DNA of 64,000 nucleotides from Alphaproteobacteria bacterium (GCA_025359785.1 JANYET010000026.1:143767-207766), one strand, 5' to 3'; counted from the stretch's first letter, positions 11,085-19,879 are shown. The notes: generated by a model not told the origin, from the sequence alone. Translations and numbers: made by a program.

Positions 11085-11267
11085 ATGCGGCCTCCTCCCC
11101 TTGCGGGCGGAGGTGGCCCGCGGAGCGGGTCGGAGGTGGGGTTTCTCAGACTCTCAGCTTCGCCCGAAGCTCCGTATCGCGCCGAGCAGGGCGTGCGACC
11201 CCAGCTCCGTCGGCCCTCCGCCGACACCTCCTCCCACAAGCGGAGGAGGACCCCAGATGCGCGCACC
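11085..11267. repeat. Intergenic inverted repeat of the CCTCC...GGAGG family
   Basis: The element begins with CCTCCTCCCCTTGCGGGCGG and continues with GCCCGCGGAGCGGGTCGGAGG. It ends with CCCTCCGCCGACACCTCC and a CGGAGGAGG block, forming an imperfect long palindrome built from smaller hairpins. A short relative occurs at 34806-34833. Such repeats are common between genes in high-GC alphaproteobacteria. It may act as a hairpin barrier between the small peptide gene and the convergent lipoprotein gene. Confidence 0.6.
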
Positions 11268-11291
11268 GGAAAGATCGACGTCTGATTGACC

Positions 11292-11732
11292 CTACGGCTT
11301 GCCCGCCACCGCGCTGGCCGGCTTGCCCGCGCAGCCGTTCAGCGGCGCGGCGGCCGGCAACAGCACCTCTGCCGTGAACGGATAGGTCGCCAGGCGCGCG
11401 GCGTCGGCGCAGGGGCTGGCGTAGAGATTGATCTTCATGGTCTGGCCGTTGGCCAGCGTCGCGCTCCAGGCGGCCGAGTGCGCGGTCAGCGTCGCGCCGG
11501 GCGCGGTGGCGACCACATCCGGCTGGTTCGGCCGCTGCAGCGTGAACTGCAGGCCGCGGATTTTCAGCCCCCAGGCGGGATCGGCGCCGCGCGCATCGAT
11601 CGGCTGGCTGAAGTTGGCCGCCACGTCCGGCGCCGCCACCGGCGCGTTGGGGTTGGTGTCCGAGCCCCCGCAGGCCGACAGCGCGCCCGCGCCGACCAGC
11701 AGGACGGCCGAAACCACGATCAACCGGCGCAT
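11292..11732 (-). CDS. Lipoprotein, COG3650-like, unknown function
   Basis: This 146-residue protein begins MRRLIVVSAVLLVGAGALSACGG, a signal peptide with lipobox LSAC, so it should be lipidated and anchored in the envelope. The mature part contains DPAWGLKI near the front and INLYASPCADA, YPFTAEVLL and LNGCAGK near the end. This resembles small periplasmic COG3650-type proteins, in which two cysteines form a disulfide; that match is from memory and moderate. The ORF track adds ten residues upstream; the ATG at 11732 opens the signal peptide. It is divergent from the DNA methyltransferase across 47 bases. Confidence 0.65.
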   Translation of the reverse strand: MRRLIVVSAVLLVGAGALSACGGSDTNPNAPVAAPDVAANFSQPIDARGADPAWGLKIRGLQFTLQRPNQPDVVATAPGATLTAHSAAWSATLANGQTMKINLYASPCADAARLATYPFTAEVLLPAAAPLNGCAGKPASAVAGKP

Positions 11733-11779
11733 GCATGCATCCTTTGGGATTGGGCGGCGCACGATAGACTGAAACCGCG

Positions 11780-12928
11780 ATGAGTCGGGCGCCCTTCTCC
11801 TTCTATGAGTTCTTCGCCGGCGGCGGCATGGCGCGGCTGGGTCTGGGCGCGGCCTGGGACTGCACGTTCGCCAACGACTTCGACGCCGTGAAGGCTGCCG
11901 CCTATCGGGCGAATTTTCCGCAACAGCCGGGCGCCGCCGCCGAGCATTTCCACGAAGGCGACGTCTGGAAGCTCAATACTGGCGATCTGCCGGGCCGGGC
12001 CGACCTCGCCTGGGCGTCGAGCCCCTGCCAGGATTTCAGCCTGGCCGGCGCGCGGGCCGGGCTGGCGGGCGGGCGATCCTCGGCCTTCTTCGGCTTCTGG
12101 CGGCTGATCGAGGGCCTGGCGGCGGAGGGGCGCGCGCCCCGCGCCATCGTCATCGAAAACGTCAGCGGCCTGTTGACCTCTCACGGCGGGCGGGATTTCG
12201 CGGCGCTGGGCGCGGCGCTGGCCGCCCAGGGCTACAGCTTCGGCGCCCTGGAAATCGACGCCGCGGGGTTTCTGCCGCAGTCGCGGCCGAGGGTCTTCGT
12301 GATTGGCACGCGTGAGCCCGCGCCGGCCGACCTTATCGGGACCAGCCCGTTCCACACCCGCGCGGTGAAGGCCGCCCACGCCGCGCTGCCGTCGGTGCTG
12401 GCGGAGCGCTGGATCTGGTGGCGGGCCGCCGCGCCGGCGCCGCGCAACACCGACCTCGCCGCCCTGCTGGAGCCGGACGCCGCCGTCGCCTGGCATTCGC
12501 CGGAACGGACGGCGCGGTGGCTCGACCTGATGGCGCCGCTGCATCGCGCGCGGCTGGCGGCGATCGGCGATCGGGCAGACCGCTCGGTGGGCGCCGTCTA
12601 TCGCCGGATGCGCCTGGAAGACGGCCGCAAGGTGCAGCGCGCGGAAGTCCGCTTCGACGGCGTCGCCGGATGCCTGCGCACCCCGCGCGGTGGCTCCTCG
12701 CGCCAGGTGATCGTGGTGGTGGAGGCCGGTCAGGTGCGAACCCGACTGCTCACCGCCCGCGAGGCCGCGCGGCTGATGGGCCTGCCGGAGGGCTACCGCC
12801 TGCCAAAGGCCGCGACCTCGGCCCTGCACGTGACCGGCGACGGCGTGGCCGTGCCGGTGGTCCGATGGCTGGGCCAGCAGATCCTGGAGCCGCTGCTCGC
12901 CGCCGCCGCGGCGATGGCCGCCGAATAG
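11780..12928 (+). CDS. DNA (cytosine-5-)-methyltransferase, orphan
   Basis: This 382-residue C5 methyltransferase transfers a methyl group from S-adenosylmethionine to cytosine in DNA. Family motifs appear in order: I (FFAGGGMARLGLG), IV with the catalytic cysteine (ASSPCQDFSLAG), VI (VIENVSGL), VIII (QSRPRVFVIG), IX-like (RTPRGGSSRQ) and X (GDGVAVPVVRWL). The span between VIII and IX holds a short target recognition region, so sequence specificity cannot be read. No restriction endonuclease, Vsr repair gene or specificity subunit is nearby, so it appears solitary. cysK follows after 77 bases. Codon use looks like that of its neighbours, with no sign of recent transfer. Confidence 0.9.
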   Translation: MSRAPFSFYEFFAGGGMARLGLGAAWDCTFANDFDAVKAAAYRANFPQQPGAAAEHFHEGDVWKLNTGDLPGRADLAWASSPCQDFSLAGARAGLAGGRSSAFFGFWRLIEGLAAEGRAPRAIVIENVSGLLTSHGGRDFAALGAALAAQGYSFGALEIDAAGFLPQSRPRVFVIGTREPAPADLIGTSPFHTRAVKAAHAALPSVLAERWIWWRAAAPAPRNTDLAALLEPDAAVAWHSPERTARWLDLMAPLHRARLAAIGDRADRSVGAVYRRMRLEDGRKVQRAEVRFDGVAGCLRTPRGGSSRQVIVVVEAGQVRTRLLTAREAARLMGLPEGYRLPKAATSALHVTGDGVAVPVVRWLGQQILEPLLAAAAAMAAE

Positions 12929-13005
12929 CGGCCCCTTCCAATCCTTCCCGGAAGTCTTAGGTTCGCGAAAGCTCCTGGCAGCCCTTCTCGCGAAAGACCG
13001 TTCCC

Positions 13006-13998
13006 ATGGCCGACGCCACCCCCGACAAGCTCTACGACGCCGCCCGCTATCACCGCGCCGGACGGGGCAAGATTTTCGACTCGATCCTCGACACCATCGG
13101 CGACACCCCGCTGGTGCGCCTGCCGCGCCTGACCGCGGCGCTGAAGCCCAAGGGCGAGGTGGTCGCCAAGCTGGAGTTCTTCAACCCGATCTCCTCGGTC
13201 AAGGACCGCATCGGCGTGGCCATGGTGGAGTATCTGGAGGCCAAGGGCGTGCTGAAGCCCGGCGGCATGATCGTCGAGCCGACCAGCGGCAACACCGGCA
13301 TCGCGCTGGCCTTCGTGGCCGCCGCCAAGGGCTATCGTCTGACCCTGGTCATGCCGGAAAGCATGTCCATGGAGCGGCGCAAGATGTTGCTGATCCTGGG
13401 TGCGAAACTGGAACTCACGCCCGCCGAGCGCGGCATGGCCGGGGCCGTGGCCCGGGCCCGCGAGATCGTCGAGGCGACACCCGGCGCGGTGATGCCCCAG
13501 CAGTTCGACAATGTCGCCAACCCGCTGATCCACCGGGTCTCGACGGCGCAGGAGATCTGGAACGACACCGAGGGCCGCGTTGACGCCGTCATCTCCGGTG
13601 TGGGGACCGGCGGCACCATCACCGGCATCGGCCAGGTGCTGAAGGCCCGCAAGCCCTCGGTCCGGATGATCGCGGTCGAGCCAGAGGGCTCGCCGATCCT
13701 GTCGGGCGGCGCGCCGGGGCCGCACAAGATCCAGGGCATCGGCGCGGGCTTCGTCCCCTCGATCCTCGACCGCCAGATCATCGACGAGGTGGTGCAGGTC
13801 TCCAACGACGACAGCTTCGCCATGGCTAGGCGCGTGGCCGCCGAGGAAGGCATCCCGGTCGGCATCTCGTCGGGCGCGGCGCTGACCGCCGCCTTCGACG
13901 TCGCCGGTCGCGACGACATGGCCGGCAAGCTGATCGTCGCGATCATCCCGAGCTTCGCCGAGCGCTACGTCTCCACCGCGTTGTTCGAAGGGCTCTGA
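13006..13998 (+). CDS. cysK: Cysteine synthase A (O-acetylserine sulfhydrylase)
   Basis: This PLP enzyme makes cysteine from O-acetylserine and sulfide in the cytoplasm. The PLP lysine lies in ISSVKDRIG near residue 65, the substrate loop is EPTSGNTGIAL, and the phosphate-binding loop is SGVGTGGTITG. PVGISSGAAL near the end is also conserved. At 330 residues it is slightly longer than typical CysK because of an N-terminal extension of about 25 residues. Cystathionine beta-synthase is unlikely because no haem or CBS domain is present. No sulfate-assimilation genes are close by. Confidence 0.93.
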   Translation: MADATPDKLYDAARYHRAGRGKIFDSILDTIGDTPLVRLPRLTAALKPKGEVVAKLEFFNPISSVKDRIGVAMVEYLEAKGVLKPGGMIVEPTSGNTGIALAFVAAAKGYRLTLVMPESMSMERRKMLLILGAKLELTPAERGMAGAVARAREIVEATPGAVMPQQFDNVANPLIHRVSTAQEIWNDTEGRVDAVISGVGTGGTITGIGQVLKARKPSVRMIAVEPEGSPILSGGAPGPHKIQGIGAGFVPSILDRQIIDEVVQVSNDDSFAMARRVAAEEGIPVGISSGAALTAAFDVAGRDDMAGKLIVAIIPSFAERYVSTALFEGL

Positions 13999-14008
13999 CC
14001 GGAACCGG

Positions 14009-14419
14009 TCATCCCACGCTCGCCTCGATCCGGTCGATGTCGGCGTCGGACAGGCCCATGTGGTGGCCGATCTCGTGGACCAGGACGTGGGTGACCAGCT
14101 CCTCCAGCGTGATCTCGCCGTGCTCGCACCATTCGTCGAGGATCGGGCGGCGGTAGAGGAAGATCATCGAGGGGCCCGGCGCGGGTCCGCCCGCGTCGCG
14201 GTGGCCGATGTCGACGCCCTGATAGAGCCCGGTCAGGCCGAACGGGTCCTCGATCCCGAGTTCGTCCAGCACCTCGTCGGACGGGAAATCGTCGACCCGG
14301 AAGACCACGTCGCCGGCCAGCTTGCGGAACCCCGCCGGCAGGGCCTGGAACGCCGCCGCGGCCAGCGCCGCCAGGTCGTCGAGCGATGGCGCCTTGCCGA
14401 ACGATACGGTCTCACTCAT
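14009..14419 (-). CDS. Minimal zincin metallopeptidase family protein (PF06262 type)
   Basis: This 136-residue protein carries a zinc-protease signature HEIGHHMGLSD near its C-terminus, with the first two histidines and the glutamate as expected for metal binding and catalysis. FRVDDFPSDEVLDELGIEDP and SMIFLYRRPIL fit the small metallopeptidase family found in many alphaproteobacteria and actinobacteria. No signal peptide is visible, so it is cytoplasmic. Its natural substrate is not known. The start overlaps the end of the upstream gene at 14412-14960 by eight bases, so the two are translationally coupled. Confidence 0.8.
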   Translation of the reverse strand: MSETVSFGKAPSLDDLAALAAAAFQALPAGFRKLAGDVVFRVDDFPSDEVLDELGIEDPFGLTGLYQGVDIGHRDAGGPAPGPSMIFLYRRPILDEWCEHGEITLEELVTHVLVHEIGHHMGLSDADIDRIEASVG

Positions 14420-14960
14420 CGGGCATGACGATATGCGGCGCGTCCGGCGGGCGGACCTCGAACAGGCCGATGTCCAGCGCCTGCTGCGGCGCGATGGGGC
14501 GCAGCGGCTGGCGGGCCATGGCGCGCAGGGTCTCGCTGTCCGGCGCCTCGCTGTCGAGAGTCGGGCGCGCGCGCCGCGCCTTGCGGGCCTGCGGCGTTTC
14601 CAGCGGCCGCGCGGCGGTGGCGATGCGCCAGTAGGAGACCATCAGCCGCCAGGCGGTTCGCGGCGGCGACGGCGGGACCGCGGGCCAGCGCCGGCCGCCT
14701 TCGAAGGTGGGCTGCACCCGGAGCGGCGCCTGGCCGGGCAGGATCTGTTCGGCGAGCCGCGCCCAGGCCTCGCCGACCGGTCCGGCATAGGCCTCCAGCG
14801 CCGCCTCGCGCGTCGCGAAGGCCGGTCCGGTGGGTTCGCTGGTGAAGATCACCGCCTGGTCGGCGACGCCCTGCGCCTCGCGCGCCCGCGCCGCCCGGCC
14901 CAGGGGGCCCGCCAGCGCCAGCTCGGCGTTCGCCGCCACGGGATAGAGGATTGCCGTCAT
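14412..14960 (-). CDS. Conserved hypothetical protein
   Basis: This 182-residue protein begins MTAILYPVAANAELALAGPL. It has no signal peptide despite some hydrophobic residues, and no catalytic motif is recognised. The centre contains FEGGRRWPAVPPSPPRTAWR, followed by a basic, alanine-rich stretch. The ATG at 14960 is chosen over the ORF track start four codons upstream; the choice is not certain. It overlaps the zincin gene downstream and is divergent from divL with about 115 bases between the starts. The function is unknown. Confidence 0.6.
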   Translation of the reverse strand: MTAILYPVAANAELALAGPLGRAARAREAQGVADQAVIFTSEPTGPAFATREAALEAYAGPVGEAWARLAEQILPGQAPLRVQPTFEGGRRWPAVPPSPPRTAWRLMVSYWRIATAARPLETPQARKARRARPTLDSEAPDSETLRAMARQPLRPIAPQQALDIGLFEVRPPDAPHIVMPDE

Positions 14961-15076
14961 CGTTCCGATCATGCCGGGTTTCAGGTTAGCATTTCAAACG
15001 CGGCGCGGATGCGGCGAGGTCCGCCGCGGCTTACTGTGCCAGTCAGGTGATTCGCCGGAGCGGGACCGAAGCCGGG

Positions 15077-17410
15077 ATGACCTCCCACCAACTGATCCTT
15101 GCAGCGGCGGCGGGCGCGGTCAGCCTGGCGATCTGCGCGGTGCTCTGGGCGCTGGCCCAGCGACGCCAGGCGCAGGACCGCGTGGACGCCTATGCCACCC
15201 GCCTGGTGCTCATCGAGGCCCGCGCCGACGCCGCCCAGGCCTCGGCCGAGGCCTTCGATTCCGCGCTGCTGGCGGTGGAGGACGGCCGCGCCCTGCTGGC
15301 CTCGGGCGAGGAAGCCCTGGCGGCCTGCGCCGCGGCCCTGGGCCTGTCCGAACCCGACCCGCAGGGTGTCGTCAACGCCCTGATGCGCGCCGATCCCGAT
15401 CACGCACGGCGCCTGCGCGCGCTGTTCGAGCGTGGCGAGGCCTGCGCCTTCGAGGTGCAGGGCCCGGCTGGGGCTGGCGGCCTGGTGGCCGTGGAGGGCC
15501 GCGCGGCCGGCGCGCTGGCCTGGCTCAGGCTCTCGGCGGCGGTGGGCGAGGAGGCGGGCCTGCCCACGGCGCCGCGCTTCGCCGCCCTGCTCAACGCGCG
15601 CGCCACGCCGGCCTGGATCGCCGCGGCGGACGGCTCGCCCGTCTGGGTCAACGCCGCCTGGCTGAAGGCGGTCGATGCGGCGAGCCTGGACGAGGCCGCC
15701 ACGCGCGGCGTCGCCTTCGACCGGTCCGCCGACGCCCTGGCCAGCGAGGCCGCCAACCTCGGACAGCGGCGCGAGGCTCTCCTGTGGGCCACCGTCGCCG
15801 GCAAGCGCCGCGCCTTCCACATCACCGCCCAGCCGCTGGACGGCGGCGGCGTCGGCGTCTGGACCGACGACGTCAGCGAACAGGAGAGCCTGCGCGAGCT
15901 GCTGCAACGCAATGTCGCGGCCCATGACGAGACGCTCAACCACATCGCCGAGGCCGTCGCGGTCTTCGACAAGTCCAAGAAGCTGATGTTCCACAACACC
16001 GCCTTCGCCGACCTCTGGGGCCTGGAACCAGCCTGGCTGGCCGAACAGCCCAGCCACTCCGAGGTGCTGGACCGCCTGCGCCAGCGGCGGCGGCTGCCGG
16101 AGACGGCGGACTACGGCAAGTGGAAGGCCGCCGAGCTCGACCGCTACGAACAGTTGGCCGGCGGGCCGGACGAGATGTGGAGCCTGCCGGACGGGCGCAC
16201 CCTGAAGGTGGTCCGCCAGCCGCACCCGATGGGCGGCATCCTGCTGCTCTATTCCGACATCACCGACGAGCTGAAGCTGACCAGTCAGTACAACGCCTTG
16301 ATCCAGGTGCAGCAGGCGACGCTCGACAAGCTCTCCGACGCCGTCACCGTGTTCGGCTCCGACGGCCGCCTGCGGCTGCACAACGAGAGCTTCGCGCGGT
16401 TCTGGAACGTCACGCCGGAACGGGTGGAGGCGGCCGGCGACTTCGAGGGCGTCGTCGAGCTCTGCATCCCCAAGCTGCACGACAAGACCTTCTGGGCCGA
16501 GCTGAAGGGCCGCGTCGCCGATCCCGACCCGCAGGCCAGGGCCCCCACGACCGGCGAGGTGAAAACCTCCGACAGCCGCATCGTGGTCTATCAGTCCCGG
16601 CCCCTGCCGGACGGCGCGACCCTGATCGCGTTCACCGACGTCACCGACGCGCGCAAGCTCGAGGGCGCGCTGGCCGCCAAGGAACAGGCCCTGGCCGACG
16701 CCGAGCGGCTGAAGCGGGATTTCGTCGGCAACGTCTCCTACGAACTGCGCACCCCGCTGACCACGATCATCGGCTATTCGGAACTGCTGGAGCGCTCCGG
16801 CGAGGCGCTGTCGGAGCGTGGCCGGTCCCATGCCGCGGCCGTCAAGTCCGCCGCCACCCAGCTGGCCCGGTCGATCGACGACGTGCTCGACATGGCCCAG
16901 ATCGACGCCGACGAGATGGCGCTCGACCTGGAGGACGTGCGCGTCGCCGACCTGCTCGCCGCCCAGGCCGAGCGTTGGGCCGAGGTCGCCCAGGCGGCCA
17001 ATGTCGCGCTGGTGGTCGAGGTCGCCCCGGACATCGGCCTGATCCGCGGCGACGCCCGCCGGCTGGGCCAGATCCTGGAACATCTGGTGGAAAACGCGCT
17101 CGGCCAGACGCCGGCCGACGGCGTGGTGACCATCGGGGCCAAGAAGGCGCTGGGAGAAATCCAGCTGCGGGTCTCCGACACCGGCCGGGGCATCCCGTTC
17201 CACGTCCAGGCGCATATCTTCGACCGCTTCATCGGCCGCGAGCGCGGCGGGCCGGGCCTCGGCCTGGCCCTGGTCAAGGCGCTGACCGAGCTGCACGGCG
17301 GCTGGGTGGCCCTGGAAAGCGAGCCCGGGGCCGGCGCTGCGTTCACCTGCCACCTGCCCGAGGAAGCGCAAGGCTCCGCCGCCCAGCCCGAGCTGGGGCT
17401 GCGGGGCTGA
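15077..17410 (+). CDS. divL: Cell-cycle kinase DivL with tyrosine at the phosphorylation site
   Basis: This 777-residue membrane sensor kinase matches DivL, which in Caulobacter works with CckA and DivK to set CtrA activity and asymmetric division. One N-terminal membrane helix (LILAAAAGAVSLAICAVLW) is followed by several PAS-type regions (about residues 180-530) and a dimerisation helix reading VGNVSYELRTPL. Histidine kinases have His at the Tyr position; the codon at 16739-16741 is TAC and the residue is 555 (Caulobacter DivL uses Tyr550). The ATPase domain keeps HLVENAL, DTGRGIPF and GGPGLGLALVKAL. The start at 15077 gives the conserved MTS opening; the ORF track begins at an upstream GTG. 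The next gene starts three bases after the stop. Confidence 0.93.
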   Translation: MTSHQLILAAAAGAVSLAICAVLWALAQRRQAQDRVDAYATRLVLIEARADAAQASAEAFDSALLAVEDGRALLASGEEALAACAAALGLSEPDPQGVVNALMRADPDHARRLRALFERGEACAFEVQGPAGAGGLVAVEGRAAGALAWLRLSAAVGEEAGLPTAPRFAALLNARATPAWIAAADGSPVWVNAAWLKAVDAASLDEAATRGVAFDRSADALASEAANLGQRREALLWATVAGKRRAFHITAQPLDGGGVGVWTDDVSEQESLRELLQRNVAAHDETLNHIAEAVAVFDKSKKLMFHNTAFADLWGLEPAWLAEQPSHSEVLDRLRQRRRLPETADYGKWKAAELDRYEQLAGGPDEMWSLPDGRTLKVVRQPHPMGGILLLYSDITDELKLTSQYNALIQVQQATLDKLSDAVTVFGSDGRLRLHNESFARFWNVTPERVEAAGDFEGVVELCIPKLHDKTFWAELKGRVADPDPQARAPTTGEVKTSDSRIVVYQSRPLPDGATLIAFTDVTDARKLEGALAAKEQALADAERLKRDFVGNVSYELRTPLTTIIGYSELLERSGEALSERGRSHAAAVKSAATQLARSIDDVLDMAQIDADEMALDLEDVRVADLLAAQAERWAEVAQAANVALVVEVAPDIGLIRGDARRLGQILEHLVENALGQTPADGVVTIGAKKALGEIQLRVSDTGRGIPFHVQAHIFDRFIGRERGGPGLGLALVKALTELHGGWVALESEPGAGAAFTCHLPEEAQGSAAQPELGLRG

Positions 17411-17413
17411 GCC

Positions 17414-18835
17414 ATGGCCGAAATCGCCCCATGGCCGGCCGACCTCGACGCGATCTACGCGGCCTACGCCGAGCGCGTCCACGCGCCGGGTGTCGTCGCG
17501 GGCGTGGTGCGCGACGGCGGCCTGGCCCACCTGTTCACCCACGGCGTCGCCGATCTGGAGTCTGGCGCGCCGGTCACCGCCGACACCGGCTTCCGCATCG
17601 CCTCGATGACCAAGAACATCACGGCGCTGACCATCCTGATGCTGCGCGACGAGGGCCTGATCTCCCTGGAGGCGCCGGCCTCGGCCTATGTGCCAGAGCT
17701 CGCCGCCCTGCCGCGGCCCACCGCCGACAGCCCGGCGATCACCATCCGCGACCTGCTCAGCCACACCGAAGGCTTCGTCACCGACGACCCCTGGGCCGAC
17801 CGCGCCATGCGCATGACGCCGGACGAATTCTCGGCCTTCCTGCGCGACGGCGGCCTGTCCGTCCGCGCGCCGGGCGTGGCCTTCGAATATTCCAACCTCG
17901 GCTACGGCATCCTCGGCCGGGCGATCAGCAACCTCTGCGGCAAGCCGTTCCAGCGCGCGATCGGCGAGCGGATCCTTGAGCCGCTGGGCATGAGCGCCAC
18001 CACCTTCGATCCCGCCGCCGTGCCGGACGCCCGCCGCGCGCGCGGCTACTGGTTCCGCGACGGCGTCCACGGCGAGGAGCCGCCGGAGCCGGATGGCGAG
18101 ATCGGCGCGATGGGCGGCATCGTCACCACGGCGGCAGACTACGCCCGCTACGTGGCCTTCCTGCTGGACGCCTGGCCACCGCGCGACGACGCCGAGACCG
18201 GCCCGGTGCGCCGCGCCACCCGCCGCGAACTGGCGACCTGCCACGCCATGCCGGGCGAGGCGCGCACCCGGGTCGTGGACGGCGCCACGCTGCCGGTCGC
18301 CATCGCCTATGGCTACGGTCTGGCCAGCGCCGCCGACCCACAGCTGGGCCGCGTGCTCGGCCATTCCGGCGGCCTGCCGGGCTTCGGCTCCAACGTGATC
18401 TTCGCGCCCGACGCCGGCGTCGGCCTGTTCGCCTTCGCCAATGTCACCTACGCCAGCCCCGAGCCCACCAACATAGAAGCGGCGAGCCGGCTCCACGCCC
18501 ACGGGCTCTGGCGTCCACGGAACGTGGCGGTCTCCCACGTCCTGCGGGCCGCCGCCGAGGCCGTGGCGAGCGCCTATGCGGCCGGGGACCTGGCCGCCGC
18601 CCAGGCTCACTTCGCCCCGAACCTGCTGGCCGACAGTCCGCTGGCCGCGCGCAACGCCGCGCTGACCGCTCTGAAGGCCCAGGTCGGCGACGGCATCCTC
18701 GACCGCATCGAGGCCCAGCACCGCCTGGCCGGGCGGCTGCGCCTGACCTGCGCGCGCGGCGACGCCGTCTGCGATCTGACACTGACACCCGGCCGCGACC
18801 CGAAAATCCAGGGCCTACGCTTCGCGCCCACCTGA
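17414..18835 (+). CDS. Serine hydrolase of the beta-lactamase/class C family
   Basis: This 473-residue protein has the catalytic signatures of the PF00144 family. IASMTKN gives the Ser-x-x-Lys nucleophile, EYSNLGYG the Tyr-x-Asn base, and GHSGGLPGF the His-x-Gly that replaces Lys-Thr-Gly in many esterase-like members. No signal peptide is visible, so it is probably cytoplasmic and an esterase or peptidase rather than a true beta-lactamase. The last 100 or so residues form an extra alpha/beta domain with TCARGDAVCDL, possibly a small lipocalin- or NTF2-like module. It starts three bases after divL and is probably co-transcribed; a functional link to the cell cycle is not shown. Confidence 0.82.
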   Translation: MAEIAPWPADLDAIYAAYAERVHAPGVVAGVVRDGGLAHLFTHGVADLESGAPVTADTGFRIASMTKNITALTILMLRDEGLISLEAPASAYVPELAALPRPTADSPAITIRDLLSHTEGFVTDDPWADRAMRMTPDEFSAFLRDGGLSVRAPGVAFEYSNLGYGILGRAISNLCGKPFQRAIGERILEPLGMSATTFDPAAVPDARRARGYWFRDGVHGEEPPEPDGEIGAMGGIVTTAADYARYVAFLLDAWPPRDDAETGPVRRATRRELATCHAMPGEARTRVVDGATLPVAIAYGYGLASAADPQLGRVLGHSGGLPGFGSNVIFAPDAGVGLFAFANVTYASPEPTNIEAASRLHAHGLWRPRNVAVSHVLRAAAEAVASAYAAGDLAAAQAHFAPNLLADSPLAARNAALTALKAQVGDGILDRIEAQHRLAGRLRLTCARGDAVCDLTLTPGRDPKIQGLRFAPT

Positions 18836-18899
18836 GTCCCGGCCTGAGCGAAGGCCTGAGCCCCGGCCGTCCTGCCCGTGCCGTCCTGCCCCTGCCGCC

Positions 18900-19844
18900 T
18901 CAGTCCGATCCCCGCGGCTTGCGCCCACCGTGCAGCTGTCCGAACCGCCGGCGCATCGTGGCGAAGCGCCCCGCGTCGCCCGCCGCCGTCGCGCGCGTCG
19001 CCCTGCCGCCCAGTTCCAGCACCGCGTCCATCATCCGGTCGTCGCGCATCCGCTTGGCCCAGGCCACGTCCACGGCGAAGGCGCGGTCGGCCTTCAGCCA
19101 TTGCCGCAGGTTGGAGATATTCGGCGCGCCCGGCACGGTCATCGCCGCGCTGCGCACCGAGCCGCCGTCCTGGATATGGGCGACGATCGCGGCCAGCAAC
19201 GCCGGCGTCCGCCGCCGGGCCCGCCCCCGCACCCGAAAGCCGCTCCGATGCGCCAGCCGCAGCGCGCCGGCGAACTCCGGGTGGTCGCGGCGCCAGCGGG
19301 CCAGCGCGTCCTTGCCCGGCATGTCGGGGTCGGCCATCACCGCCGGCAGCACCTCGCCGCGCAGGACGCGAAGCACGATCAGGTCGGCGACCGCCTCGTC
19401 ATAGGGCCAACCCTTCTGGCGGCCCCAACCCTTCCGGCGTCCATGGAAACCCCGCGCCGACCACGCCGCCACCTTCAGGGCCGCATCGAAGTCCGGCCGC
19501 TCCCGTCGCCAGCGGTTCAACAACAGCCGCGTTGGCCCGGCCGGCCGTTTCACCAGGTCCTTCAGCGCCCCGCCCAGCCTGACCTTCACCAGCAAGGCCT
19601 CGGCCCGGTCCGCGTCGAACACCGGCCCCGCCGTCGCCGAGACCCGTATCCCCTTGCCCCAGGCCCGCGCGCGCGCCAGCCGCCGCGCGAACTCCGGATC
19701 GGCCTTGCCCCAGCTGTGCAACGTCTGCCGCTTCGGAAACCCTGGCTCCCGATCCAGCCCGCGCAACCCACACCCCGCCTCCAGCCGCGCGATCACCCGG
19801 TCCTGCATCTCGGCGCGCGGATAGGCGAACGGTGGAAAGCGCAT
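18900..19844 (-). CDS. Four-module terminase-small-subunit-like DNA-binding protein
   Basis: This 314-residue basic protein consists of four tandem copies of one helix-turn-helix-like module, at about residues 10-62, 78-131, 148-203 and 212-268. Each has a hydrophobic helix, a Gly-centred turn, a Pro-containing turn, a Leu-x-x-Trp helix and a Phe about seven residues after the Trp. The aligned tryptophans are W45, W112, W184 and W249. Module 1 (DREPGFPKRQTLHSW) and module 3 (DPDMPGKDALARW) resemble the N-terminal DNA-binding region of Sf6-type phage terminase small subunits. No other phage gene is nearby. The ATG at 19844 is chosen over the longer ORF. Function is unknown; domestication for chromosomal DNA binding is inference. 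Confidence 0.7.
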   Translation of the reverse strand: MRFPPFAYPRAEMQDRVIARLEAGCGLRGLDREPGFPKRQTLHSWGKADPEFARRLARARAWGKGIRVSATAGPVFDADRAEALLVKVRLGGALKDLVKRPAGPTRLLLNRWRRERPDFDAALKVAAWSARGFHGRRKGWGRQKGWPYDEAVADLIVLRVLRGEVLPAVMADPDMPGKDALARWRRDHPEFAGALRLAHRSGFRVRGRARRRTPALLAAIVAHIQDGGSVRSAAMTVPGAPNISNLRQWLKADRAFAVDVAWAKRMRDDRMMDAVLELGGRATRATAAGDAGRFATMRRRFGQLHGGRKPRGSD

Positions 19845-19850
19845 CGCAGG

Positions 19851-19879
19851 ATTGTACCGCCTTGACAGCAAAAGAACAA
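19851..19879 (-). promoter_or_regulatory. Candidate promoter of the four-module gene, probably leaderless
   Basis: On the minus strand TTGTTC, a 17-base spacer and TACAAT precede the ATG at 19844. The -10 box ends seven bases from the ATG, so transcription would begin at or next to the start codon. The -35 match is weak. Confidence 0.45.

Noticed and set aside
14981-18721. 1246-residue minus-strand ORF across divL and the serine hydrolase
   Set aside because: It is the antisense shadow of two well-supported genes. It spans their boundary without any family motif.
17414-18835. True class C beta-lactamase
   Set aside because: There is no signal peptide, and the third catalytic motif is His-Ser-Gly rather than Lys-Thr-Gly, so an esterase-like hydrolase is more likely.
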